In this document: positions 7,670 to 15,266 of the stretch, one piece after another | Layout: each line of letters starts with the position of its first letter | How positions within the stretch are numbered: position 1 is the first letter of the stretch | Assembly: GCA_903889655.1 (NCBI GenBank) | Contig: CAISYL010000076.1 | Location: 1 to 39,481, forward strand | Direction: 5' to 3' | Source: an uncultured Alphaproteobacteria bacterium | GTDB taxonomy: Bacteria > Pseudomonadota > Alphaproteobacteria > Parvibaculales > Parvibaculaceae | DNA: 39,481 bases | Notes under the pieces: generated by a model | Seen by the model: the letters and a program-made list of their open reading frames with translations, nothing else | Databases searched by the model: none | What the model was told of the DNA's origin: nothing | Made by a program: the position numbers and the translations under genes

Positions 7670-8023
7670 TCAGATCGCTTCCTTCAGATCCTTCGCGACG
7701 CGGAAGGCAACCTTCTTCGACGCCTTGATCTTGATCTGCTCGCCCGTCGCCGGGTTGCGGCCGATACGCGCGGCGCGCTTGCGAACCTGGAGAATGCCGA
7801 GGCCCGTGATGCGAACCTTGTTGCCCTTCTTCAGGTTCTTCACCGTGAGCTCGACGAAATCGTCGAACAGCGCGGCGGCTGCCTTCTTCGACATTTCGTG
7901 CTTCTCCGCGAGTTCCGCGATGAGCTTCGACAGCGGGATGGTGACTTGCGCCGTCGCCGCCTTTGCCGTCGCCGCTTTGGCTGCGGGTTTCGCTGCGGGT
8001 TTTGCTGCTGCTTTTGTAGCCAT
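7670..8023 (-). CDS. HU-family nucleoid protein with N-terminal Ala/Lys/Pro-rich tail
   Basis: 117 residues. Residues 1-27 are a low-complexity tail built from KPAAK and KAATA units, resembling a histone H1 tail. The HU fold fills residues about 28-117: SKLIAELAEKHEMSKKAAAALFDDF, the GLGILQVRKRAARIGRNPATG beta-arm, and a helical C-terminus. HU proteins bend and compact DNA as dimers; standard HU is about 90 residues, so the tail is an extension. The gene stands alone: a terminator follows and a divergent gene starts 216 bases upstream. AAGGA about 12 bases upstream may be the ribosome site. TTGGCG about 50 bases upstream could be a -35 element, but I see no convincing -10. Confidence 0.93.
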   Translation of the reverse strand: MATKAAAKPAAKPAAKAATAKAATAQVTIPLSKLIAELAEKHEMSKKAAAALFDDFVELTVKNLKKGNKVRITGLGILQVRKRAARIGRNPATGEQIKIKASKKVAFRVAKDLKEAI

Positions 8024-8035
8024 GATTCGTGATTC
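8024..8035 (-). promoter_or_regulatory. Two GANTC sites abutting the HU start codon
   Basis: GATTCGT occurs twice in tandem (8024-8030 and 8031-8037), placing two GANTC motifs directly against the HU ATG. GANTC is the target of the CcrM methyltransferase, which works with GcrA in many alphaproteobacteria. The sites are seen; methylation control is inferred, and they may simply be leader sequence. Confidence 0.3.
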
Positions 8036-8239
8036 GTCCTTGGTGGAACCTGACGCTATCTTTCACAAGTTTGGGGGAAACGCCAAGAGTTTGCTGTGCC
8101 CCAATGCTTTTTTCGTCCCGCAACGCGGCTTTATGCACAGATTTCGACATGAAAGCGTCGAAAAAGCCCGTCAGCATTGGACATATTGCACCCGCGTCCC
8201 TACTTTCACGACACGCCGCCATTCGAAAAGTGCCGTCTC

Positions 8240-8890
8240 ATGAGCCTCAAAGCAGCGATTCTCCCCGTCACACCATTCCAGCAGAACTGCACTCTGCTCT
8301 GGAACGAGGAGACGATGCGCGGCGCCGTCAGCGATCCGGGCGGCGATCTCGACAGGATCATGCACACGGTCGAAGAGGTCGGCATCACGCTCGAAAAGGT
8401 TCTTCTGACGCATGGCCATCTCGATCATGCGGCTGCGGCGGGCGATCTCGCCCGGCGTCTGGAGATACCGATCGAAGGCCCGCACCGCGACGATCTCTTT
8501 CTGATCGAGGCACTGCCTGCGCAGGCAAAACAATATGGCTTTCCGGATTGCGGTGCGTTCCTGCCCGACCGCTGGCTTGAAAATGGCGACACGGTCGATG
8601 TCGCGGGGCTGACCTTCGACGTGCGCCACTGTCCTGGCCATACGCCGGGTCATGTGATTTTTTTCCACGCACCGTCACGGCTCGCGATCGTTGGCGACGT
8701 GCTGTTCCAGGGCTCCATCGGCCGCACGGATTTTCCGCGCGGCGACTATAACGCGCTTGTTACATCCATCCGCGAACGTCTCTGGCCGCTGGGCGACGAC
8801 GTGACTTTCGTTCCTGGGCATGGACCGCTCTCGACCTTCGGCGCGGAACGGCGCAGCAATCCCTTCGTCGCCGATAATATGTTCGGTTGA
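8240..8890 (+). CDS. Metallo-beta-lactamase fold hydrolase, YcbL-type (glyoxalase II-like)
   Basis: 216 residues, matching the length of E. coli YcbL rather than GloB. The metal-binding motif HGHLDH is at residues 58-63. Later ligands fit CPGHTPGH, the VGDVLFQGSIGR segment (bridging Asp) and the C-terminal PGHGP. The family hydrolyses thioesters such as S-lactoylglutathione in the cytoplasm; the actual substrate is not decidable here. The chosen ATG gives the family-typical N-terminus (MSLKAAILPVTPFQQN); an earlier in-frame start at 8177 adds unrelated sequence. It is followed 24 bases later by mazG and is probably co-transcribed with it. Confidence 0.88.
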   Translation: MSLKAAILPVTPFQQNCTLLWNEETMRGAVSDPGGDLDRIMHTVEEVGITLEKVLLTHGHLDHAAAAGDLARRLEIPIEGPHRDDLFLIEALPAQAKQYGFPDCGAFLPDRWLENGDTVDVAGLTFDVRHCPGHTPGHVIFFHAPSRLAIVGDVLFQGSIGRTDFPRGDYNALVTSIRERLWPLGDDVTFVPGHGPLSTFGAERRSNPFVADNMFG

Positions 8891-8914
8891 ACGGACGGAG
8901 CCGGAGAAGCGACC

Positions 8915-9736
8915 GTGAGCACAGACAATCCCTCCGACCCGCGCCGTATCGAGACCCTCCTCGCGATCATGGCGCGATTGCGGTCGCGCGACGGCGGTTG
9001 CCCATGGGATATCGAACAGACTTTCGCGACCATCGCGCCCTATACGATCGAGGAAGCCTATGAGGTCGCCGATGCGATAGAGCAAGGCGACATGCGGGAA
9101 CTGCGCGAGGAACTCGGCGACCTTCTTTTTCAGGTCGTCTTCCATGCGCAGATGGCAAGCGAGACCGGCACCTTCACCTTCGACGATGTCGTGCAGGCGA
9201 TCTGCGAAAAGATGATCCGCCGTCATCCTCATGTCTTTGGCGACGAGACCGCGCGCTCCGCCGGAGCCGTCAAAGGTCGTTGGGACGAAATCAAGGCTGA
9301 GGAAAAAGCGGCCAAGGGAAAGCCGGCGCAGCAGAGCATCCTCGACGACGTACCGCTCGCCCTTCCCGCCCTGACCCGCGCAGTTAAATTGCAGACCCGC
9401 GCCGCGCGTGTCGGTTTCGACTGGCCGAGCACCGCGGAGGTCCTCGACAAGCTCAACGAGGAAATGCTGGAGCTCTCCGAGGTGCTCGCGCAAGGCGGCG
9501 ATCCAGATCGCCTCGAAGACGAATTCGGCGATCTCCTCTTCGTCTATGCCAATCTGGCACGTCATCTGAAAGTCGATCCGGAAGCCGCGCTTCGCCGCAC
9601 CAACGCGAAATTCAGACGCCGCTTCGGTCAGATCGAAGAAAAACTCGCAGCCCGGGGATTGTCGCCGGAACAGTCCACGCTCGAGGAAATGGATACATTA
9701 TGGACTGAAGCGAAGATTTCAGAGCGCGAATCCTAA
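8915..9736 (+). CDS. mazG: Nucleoside triphosphate pyrophosphohydrolase MazG
   Basis: 273 residues with the two tandem MazG folds of the long form. The first has DGGCPWDIEQT, EEAYE at 46-50 and EELGDLLFQ at 65-73, carrying the Mg-binding acidic residues. The second has EEMLELSE and DEFGDLLFVYANLARH. The enzyme hydrolyses NTPs and dNTPs to monophosphates and pyrophosphate, cleaning the nucleotide pool. The start is GTG at 8915, with GGAGAAG a few bases upstream. In many alphaproteobacteria mazG is next to hflX; here a diguanylate cyclase and a phosphatase gene lie between them. Confidence 0.94.
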   Translation: MSTDNPSDPRRIETLLAIMARLRSRDGGCPWDIEQTFATIAPYTIEEAYEVADAIEQGDMRELREELGDLLFQVVFHAQMASETGTFTFDDVVQAICEKMIRRHPHVFGDETARSAGAVKGRWDEIKAEEKAAKGKPAQQSILDDVPLALPALTRAVKLQTRAARVGFDWPSTAEVLDKLNEEMLELSEVLAQGGDPDRLEDEFGDLLFVYANLARHLKVDPEAALRRTNAKFRRRFGQIEEKLAARGLSPEQSTLEEMDTLWTEAKISERES

Positions 9737-9811
9737 GCTGAAATGATGATTACTTAATTCGACATTTAAGAATGGGCACGATGCTGACCGCTTCACAGTA
9801 GTTGGCGTGTC

Positions 9812-11668
9812 ATGTCCATTCGTCTTCGTATCTGGTTTCTCCAAGGCGGCTTCATCGTTGCGCTCGCGGCGTTCAGTGTCCTGCTGCACTGGGCATTCCT
9901 CTCCTATGAAAATCGGGTGAGCGAAAATCGCGCGGCATTGACTGCTGTGGCCGAGGCGCAGGCGACGCTGTCCGCGCTCAAGGATGCAGAGATGACCCAG
10001 CGCGCGTTTTTAATAACGGGCGAGCGCCAATCACTCGACGCCTATGAAGCTGCACGGCAAGATCTTCAGTCGGGCATTCTCGAATTGAGAGCTCTTGCAA
10101 ATGCCGAAGCCCGTCCCGTCTATGAAGCCGATACGCTATCGATGATCGCATCGAGCCGTCTGGTGCGGCTCGAGGAAGGCATCCGGCAACGCAAGCTTCA
10201 TCGTTTGACGCCGGCCGGACTCCAGATCGCCGTCGACGTGAACGACGCCGACGCTACGCAGACCCATGCGGCCATTGACAACATCATCTCCACGCAGCAG
10301 TCGCGGGTAATCGAAACGCGCGAGCAGCTCGACGCGGGCAGCAGCCGCGTCCTCGAAGTCATTAGACTCGGTATCGCCACGGTCGTTCTGATTGCGATCT
10401 TCCTCGTCATCGTGACCTACGGCTTCGTCTCTCGTCCCCTGCGTGCACTCGCGGTGGGCCTCGACAGCATCAGCCGCAACGAAAGTCCGGGCGCTATCGC
10501 CATTCCCGGTGGCGACGAACTGAGCCTGGTGGCGGAAGCATTCAATCGTCTGGCGGACGATCTGCGTCGGGCCGAGAAAACGCGGCATGAAACCGAAGGT
10601 GAGCTCAGCCGCAGCAATGATCAACTCATTGCGCGAAATGCCGAAGTGACTGCCCGCACCCGCTCGATCGACCTTCTCGGTCGCATGGCTTATCGCCTGC
10701 CCGGCTGCACAAACACCGGCGAATTCGCGGCTCTTGTGGAACGCTTTGCACCACAACTCTTTCCAGGCATTCCCGGCGCGCTCTACATTCTGTCCGGCTC
10801 TCACACGATGCTGAACGATATGGCGCAATGGGGTAACCCCAAGGGAGCGCTACCGGAATTCGGTCCACAGGACTGCTGGGGGCTACGCCGCGGCCAGGCG
10901 CATGAAATCGAGAACGTATCCGTCGACGTCGTCTGCAACCATGTCAGGCGCGAATCCGTGCTCGGTTATCGCTGCATTCCGCTGGTCGCCCAGAGCGAGA
11001 CCGTCGGCCTCCTTTATCTGGAGCGCACCGATGAGACAGTGCCATGGGCCATCGAAGAACATGATCTGCGTGTGCTCGCCGAGACGTTGGCACTGGCCCT
11101 CGTCAACCTGAAGCTGCGCGAATCCTTGCACGAACAATCCATCCGCGATCCGCTGACGGGTCTCTTCAACCGCCGCTATCTGACGGAAGCGTTGGAACTC
11201 GAAGAGGCCCGCGCGGACCGCAAGGAGACTTCGATCGCCGCGATCATGATCGACATCGACCACTTCAAGAGATTCAACGATGAATTCGGGCACGACGCAG
11301 GCGATGCGGTGTTGCGTTGCCTCGCCGATACGATGACGCATCATGTCCGGGCGGGCGATGTGATATGCAGGTTCGGTGGCGAGGAGTTCATTATCGTCCA
11401 GCCCGGCGGCACGCTCGACCGCGCCAGCGCCTGCGCCGAAGAGCTGCGCCAGGCGGTCGAAGCGCTAGCCCTCATGCATCATGGAAAGTCTCTCGGACGC
11501 GTCACTATTTCGCTAGGCGTGGCGGTGCTGCCCGATTGCGCATCGACGACGAAGGACCTGCTGGAAGCCGCCGACCACGCCCTTTATGCGGCGAAACATG
11601 CGGGACGCAATCGCGTCGAAACTGCGGCTCGAACAATGATCACGCAGCAGACCGCGCTCGCATCCTGA
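9812..11668 (+). CDS. Membrane diguanylate cyclase: CHASE3-HAMP-GAF-GGDEF
   Basis: 618 residues. A transmembrane helix at about 11-31 is followed by a CHASE3-type helical sensor (about 35-180, with the DAEMTQRAFLITGE signature) and a second helix at about 183-205. Next come HAMP (about 206-255), a GAF-like region (about 290-435) and GGDEF (about 440-605). The active site is GGEEF at 522-526. RAGD at 513-516, five residues before it, is an intact inhibitory I-site, so the enzyme should make c-di-GMP and be product-inhibited. There is no EAL domain. The stop abuts the convergent phosphatase gene with no spacer. The signal is unknown. Confidence 0.9.
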   Translation: MSIRLRIWFLQGGFIVALAAFSVLLHWAFLSYENRVSENRAALTAVAEAQATLSALKDAEMTQRAFLITGERQSLDAYEAARQDLQSGILELRALANAEARPVYEADTLSMIASSRLVRLEEGIRQRKLHRLTPAGLQIAVDVNDADATQTHAAIDNIISTQQSRVIETREQLDAGSSRVLEVIRLGIATVVLIAIFLVIVTYGFVSRPLRALAVGLDSISRNESPGAIAIPGGDELSLVAEAFNRLADDLRRAEKTRHETEGELSRSNDQLIARNAEVTARTRSIDLLGRMAYRLPGCTNTGEFAALVERFAPQLFPGIPGALYILSGSHTMLNDMAQWGNPKGALPEFGPQDCWGLRRGQAHEIENVSVDVVCNHVRRESVLGYRCIPLVAQSETVGLLYLERTDETVPWAIEEHDLRVLAETLALALVNLKLRESLHEQSIRDPLTGLFNRRYLTEALELEEARADRKETSIAAIMIDIDHFKRFNDEFGHDAGDAVLRCLADTMTHHVRAGDVICRFGGEEFIIVQPGGTLDRASACAEELRQAVEALALMHHGKSLGRVTISLGVAVLPDCASTTKDLLEAADHALYAAKHAGRNRVETAARTMITQQTALAS

Positions 11669-12487
11669 TCAGGCCGTCCTGATCGCCTCGCAGAGCCGGG
11701 CCCAGCTCTCCGGGTCCCGCGCCACGAGATGCGGGCCCGCCAGTATGCGCGGCGCATAATCGCCGCCGCTCGCCATGTCGCGTACGACGCCGCCCGCTTC
11801 GCGGACGATCAGCGATCCAGGCACATGGTCCCAGGGCATCATTCGGAAATAGGTGACGAGGTCTTTCCGTCCGCGAGCGACGGAGGTGTAATCGACAGCG
11901 GAACAGAAGTCATTGACCTCGCGTCCAACATGCGCGGCAAAACCTTCGACGCGGGCCCGCCAGTCAGGCGGCATGAACCGCGTATTGAAGGCGCCCGCGA
12001 CGTCGTGCAATTCCATCGGCGCGCGGCCGGACCTCAGCCGCTCGGTTCGTCCTGCGGAGTGCCACCACGCGCCGCTGCCGTGCTCGGCAATCGCGAGTTC
12101 GTCCGAGACCGGCAGATAGATCCACGCCTGCTCCGCGATGCCGCCTCTCACCAGCGCCACCATCACGCCGAATGTTTCGCGTCCGGCGATGAAATTGCTC
12201 GTGCCATCCACCGGGTCGACCGTCCAAACAGGTCCATCGCTTTCGATCAGATTCATGCGCGCCGGCTCGCCGGCAACGGCTTCCTCGCCGAGCACGCGCG
12301 AACCTTCGACCAGCGCCTCGAGCCGAGGTGTCAGCCATAGTTCGGCTTCCCGGTCGGCGATCGTGACGAAGTCACCCTTCGATTTTTCCTCGATTTCGCC
12401 TTCCTTCAGCAGCCGGAAACGCGGCATGATCTCGCGCGCGGCGACTTCTCGCATCAGCGCGGCGACATCGTCGATGAGGTTGCTCAT
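11669..12487 (-). CDS. Inositol monophosphatase family protein
   Basis: 272 residues, the standard size. Metal-binding motifs are GEEA at about 67-70, WTVDPVDGTSNFIAG with Asp91 and Asp94, and WDHVPGSLIVREAGG at about 219-233, where Asp220 is the last metal ligand. The HVPG after WD departs from the common xAAG. The family covers inositol, histidinol, fructose-1,6-bisphosphate and 3'-phosphoadenosine phosphatases; a HisN-like or generic sugar-phosphatase role is possible and sequence alone does not settle it. The ATG at 12487 follows the hflX stop by two bases, so it belongs to the hfq-hflX unit. Confidence 0.85.
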   Translation of the reverse strand: MSNLIDDVAALMREVAAREIMPRFRLLKEGEIEEKSKGDFVTIADREAELWLTPRLEALVEGSRVLGEEAVAGEPARMNLIESDGPVWTVDPVDGTSNFIAGRETFGVMVALVRGGIAEQAWIYLPVSDELAIAEHGSGAWWHSAGRTERLRSGRAPMELHDVAGAFNTRFMPPDWRARVEGFAAHVGREVNDFCSAVDYTSVARGRKDLVTYFRMMPWDHVPGSLIVREAGGVVRDMASGGDYAPRILAGPHLVARDPESWARLCEAIRTA

Positions 12488-12489
12488 TC

Positions 12490-13926
12490 CTATTCGGCTG
12501 CGTGAGCGAGCGCGGCGTCGATGCGTCCCTTGAGGGCCGGAAAACGTTTCTCCAGCCGCCCGAATTCCGCATCCGCGAGAACGACGTCGAGGGTCGTCGA
12601 TCCATCCTCATTGCTGGCGCGCTTGCGCACCTGGCCATTCTGATGGAGCCAGGCCATCGCTTCGCCCTCGTCGGGCTGAAGCGTGACGCGCAGCGGTGTT
12701 CCCTTGTCGACGACCAGCCTGTCGATGAGCGCGAGAAGCTCGTCCGTGCCCTCCCCCGTCAGCGCCGAGACGGCAACCGTCAACGGGTCGCGCGAGGCCG
12801 AATTGAGCATCGCCTCGCGTGCTTCGGGTTCGAGACGGTCGATCTTGTTCAGAACCTCGACGATAGGCCGCTGAGGCCCTTCGGCCTTCTCGCCCGTCAG
12901 GCCGAGAGATTTGAGAACCTGCTCGACGTCGTGCTTCTGAATGTCGCTTTCTTCATGCGAAGCATCGCGCACATGGAGAACGACTTCAGCTTCGAGCACT
13001 TCTTCCAGCGTGGCGCGGAAAGCGGCGACGAGATGCGTCGGCAGGTCGGAAATGAACCCGACGGTGTCCGATAGAATAATCTTGCGTCCGCTCGGCAGCG
13101 TCACCGAGCGCATCGTCGGATCGAGGGTCGCGAAGAGAAGGTTCTCCGCGAAGACACCCGCCTCGGTCAGTCGATTGAAGAGCGTCGATTTGCCGGCATT
13201 GGTATAGCCGACCAGCGCGACCACCGGGTAAGGCACCTCGCGCCGGGTCTTTCGATGCAGCTCGCGCGTGCGTTTCACCGTTTCGAGCTGGCGCTCGATC
13301 TTGATGATGCGCTCCAGGATGACGCGCCTGTCCGCCTCGATCTGCGTTTCACCCGGGCCACCGAGAAAGCCGAAACCGCCGCGCTGGCGCTCTAGATGGG
13401 TCCAGCTCCGCACCAGCCGGCTCTTCTGATAGTTGAGATGCGCCAGTTCGACCTGCAACACGCCTTCCCGCGTATGGGCACGCTCGCCGAAAATTTCGAG
13501 GATGAGGCCGGTGCGGTCGAGAATCTTGACCGACCAAGCCTTTTCGAGATTGCGTTGTTGAACGGGCGAGAGATGTCCGTCCACGATGACGAGCTCGACC
13601 TCAAGCTCCTCCATCAGTCCCTTCAACTCGTCGACCTTGCCCTCTCCGATCAGCGTCGCCGGCCGGGGATCGGAAACCACCGCCACCACATTGCCGACCA
13701 CATCGAGATCGATGGCGGCGGCAAGCCCCAGCGCCTCGTCAAGTCGGGCCGTTTGCGAGCGGAAGGGTTTCCCTTTCCGCTTCGCGTCGAGCTCCGTGGA
13801 TTTGAGCCAAGGCACCAGCACGAAGGCACGGGTTCTCTTCCGGCGCGCATCGTAACCGGATGCGCCCGCTGAATGCGAACCTTCGCGGCGCTTCGTATCG
13901 CCGCCTGTTTCAGTCTGGTCGGTCAA
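12490..13926 (-). CDS. hflX: Ribosome-associated GTPase HflX
   Basis: 478 residues from a TTG start at 13926. The N-terminal HflX domain includes ATLIGEGKVDEL, VDGHLSPVQQRNLE and the GGPGETQIEADRR linker. The GTPase domain has G1 GYTNAGKST at 240-248, G3 DTVGF at 287-291 and G4 NKID at 358-361. HflX splits stalled or hibernating 70S ribosomes, especially under heat stress. The frame stays open upstream through hfq to 14055, but that part is not HflX-like. The TTG lies 8 bases after the hfq stop, with AAGG six bases ahead, and is my preferred start. The order hfq-hflX is conserved in proteobacteria. Confidence 0.92.
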   Translation of the reverse strand: MTDQTETGGDTKRREGSHSAGASGYDARRKRTRAFVLVPWLKSTELDAKRKGKPFRSQTARLDEALGLAAAIDLDVVGNVVAVVSDPRPATLIGEGKVDELKGLMEELEVELVIVDGHLSPVQQRNLEKAWSVKILDRTGLILEIFGERAHTREGVLQVELAHLNYQKSRLVRSWTHLERQRGGFGFLGGPGETQIEADRRVILERIIKIERQLETVKRTRELHRKTRREVPYPVVALVGYTNAGKSTLFNRLTEAGVFAENLLFATLDPTMRSVTLPSGRKIILSDTVGFISDLPTHLVAAFRATLEEVLEAEVVLHVRDASHEESDIQKHDVEQVLKSLGLTGEKAEGPQRPIVEVLNKIDRLEPEAREAMLNSASRDPLTVAVSALTGEGTDELLALIDRLVVDKGTPLRVTLQPDEGEAMAWLHQNGQVRKRASNEDGSTTLDVVLADAEFGRLEKRFPALKGRIDAALAHAAE

Positions 13927-13934
13927 ATAGGGCC

Positions 13935-14183
13935 TTAAGCCTCCTCGCCATTCGCTCCCGGCTCGAAAAGCTGCACGGGTTGCGATGGCATTATCGTCGA
14001 TATGGCGTGCTTGTAGACCAATTGCGAGTGGCCATCCCGACGCAGCAACACACAAAAGTTGTCAAACCAGGTTACGACGCCCTGAAGCTTCACGCCGTTC
14101 ACAAGAAAGATGGTGAGGTTCGTCTTGTTCTTGCGAACATAGTTCAGGAACGTGTCCTGCAAGTTATGGGTCTTTTCTGACAT
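13935..14183 (-). CDS. hfq: RNA chaperone Hfq
   Basis: 82 residues. The Sm1 motif spans [20 protein letters not shown] and the Sm2 motif YKHAIST is intact, so the hexameric ring should form and bind sRNAs and A-rich sequences. The C-terminal tail is short ([14 protein letters not shown]), normal for alphaproteobacteria. The start [14 protein letters not shown] is the canonical Hfq N-terminus; an in-frame ATG at 14228 would add 15 unrelated residues. The leader carries two inverted repeats, one over the start codon. It is the first gene of hfq-hflX-phosphatase. Confidence 0.96.
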   Translation of the reverse strand: MSEKTHNLQDTFLNYVRKNKTNLTIFLVNGVKLQGVVTWFDNFCVLLRRDGHSQLVYKHAISTIMPSQPVQLFEPGANGEEA

Positions 14184-14237
14184 GGGTAAACCCCATTTGT
14201 AGATTTGGCCGGGTCGGCTCGGCCGCACCGGCCGACC
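14182..14237 (-). promoter_or_regulatory. Two inverted repeats in the hfq leader
   Basis: A GC-rich hairpin at 14212-14237 pairs GGTCGGC with GCCGACC, then CGG with CCG, around a 5-base loop with one bulge. It lies about 30 bases before the hfq ATG. A second, small repeat ATGGG-N5-CCCAT (14182-14196) covers the G-run that would serve as ribosome site and the first two bases of the start codon. No U-tract follows, so neither is a terminator. Translational control is inferred. Confidence 0.4.
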
Positions 14238-14301
14238 TCGATGGCTTTGCCTCTGCCCCAGCGGAGCGAAAGGTGCGGACCTCCCTACAATCTGTTCTTT
14301 T

Positions 14302-14329
14302 TATATAATGCTGCAAGTGCGAAAACACA
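14302..14329 (-). promoter_or_regulatory. Possible sigma-70 promoter for hfq
   Basis: On the minus strand TGTGTT (14324-14329) and TATATA (14302-14307) are 16 bases apart, inside an unusually AT-rich patch between dat and hfq. The -35 match is weak. The implied leader would be about 110 bases and would contain both inverted repeats. Confidence 0.25.
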
Positions 14330-14383
14330 TTCCGGGGGCGCCCGACGCATGTTTTTTCCCAAAATCCGGGGAGAAACCTCGAT

Positions 14384-15241
14384 TCAGGTCAGCAAGCCGA
14401 CCTTTGCATAGGCTTCCCGCAGCCGGAGCGTGATCGATCCGGGCACCCCGTTCCCGATCATGGCATCGTCGATCCGCACCACCGGAATGATGACGGCCGA
14501 CGAGGCGCTGACGAAGGCCTCCCGGGCGGTCTTCGCTTCCTCCACCGTAAATGGCCGCTCGATCACCTCGATCCCCTCCTGCTCCGCGGTCTCCAGCAGC
14601 ACCGTCCGGGTAATGCCGGTCAGGATGTCCGGCCCGGTGGAACGCGTTATCAGGCGCCCCTCCTTGTCGACGATCCAGGCATTGGTCGAAGACCCCTCGG
14701 TGACGAAGCCGTCGGCGTCGACGAGCCAGGCTTCATAGGCACCCGCTTCTCTCGCCGCCTGTTTGGCGAGGATATTCGGCAACAGCGCGATCGATTTGAT
14801 GTCACGTCGCGCCCAGCGGAGGTCAGGCATAGTGACGACCGCGACGCCCTTTTCGACCGCCTGCTCGATCCGCGCCGTATTGAGACGCTTGGCCGTTACG
14901 ACGAGCGCCGGCATCACCGGCTTCGCCGGAAAAGGATGATCGCGCGGCGCCTCGCCCCGCGTCACCTGCAGATAGACGAGCCCGTTCTCGACATGGTTCC
15001 GCCGCACCACTTCCCGCATCACATGGCGCAATGCCGAGAGGGACATCGGCATCGCGATCCGCAATTCGCCGAGCGATCGCTGCAACCTCGCGAGATGCAG
15101 CGCCTCGTCCATCAGGCGCCCGTCGCGAATGCCGCAGACTTCATAGACGCCATCCGCGAACTGATAGCCGCGATCCTCGATATGGACGCTCGCATCCGCG
15201 TGGCGGACATAGCGGCCGTTGACATAGGCGATGCGTGACAA
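14384..15241 (-). CDS. dat: D-amino acid aminotransferase (PLP class IV)
   Basis: 285 residues from a TTG at 15241, matching the size of known D-alanine aminotransferases. Class IV features are YVNGRYV near the start, the IEDRGYQFADGVYEV segment and RRDIKSIALLPNILAKQ, whose Lys is the PLP Schiff-base residue. ADGFVTEGSSTNAWIV and the TGITRTVLL phosphate-binding turn follow. It interconverts D-amino acids and 2-oxo acids, supplying D-Glu/D-Ala or degrading them. The frame is open to 15301 but that would overlap ntrX; AGGA precedes the TTG. It follows ntrX by 25 bases, a neighbour commonly seen in alphaproteobacterial ntr clusters. Branched-chain aminotransferase is a less likely alternative. 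Confidence 0.85.
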   Translation of the reverse strand: MSRIAYVNGRYVRHADASVHIEDRGYQFADGVYEVCGIRDGRLMDEALHLARLQRSLGELRIAMPMSLSALRHVMREVVRRNHVENGLVYLQVTRGEAPRDHPFPAKPVMPALVVTAKRLNTARIEQAVEKGVAVVTMPDLRWARRDIKSIALLPNILAKQAAREAGAYEAWLVDADGFVTEGSSTNAWIVDKEGRLITRSTGPDILTGITRTVLLETAEQEGIEVIERPFTVEEAKTAREAFVSASSAVIIPVVRIDDAMIGNGVPGSITLRLREAYAKVGLLT

Positions 15242-15266
15242 GAGCGGTTCCTGCTGCGGCGGGCGT

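Noticed and set aside
9754-9769. TTAA-N8-TTAA before the diguanylate cyclase as a second CtrA box
   Set aside because: The spacer is 8 rather than 7 and the trailing C is missing; CtrA sites are strict about spacing. It is only a weak 5-bp dyad (CTTAA/TTAAG).
12490-14055. HflX starting at 14055 with 43 extra residues
   Set aside because: The extra part is an out-of-frame reading of hfq and has no HflX similarity; the TTG at 13926 after the hfq stop is more plausible.
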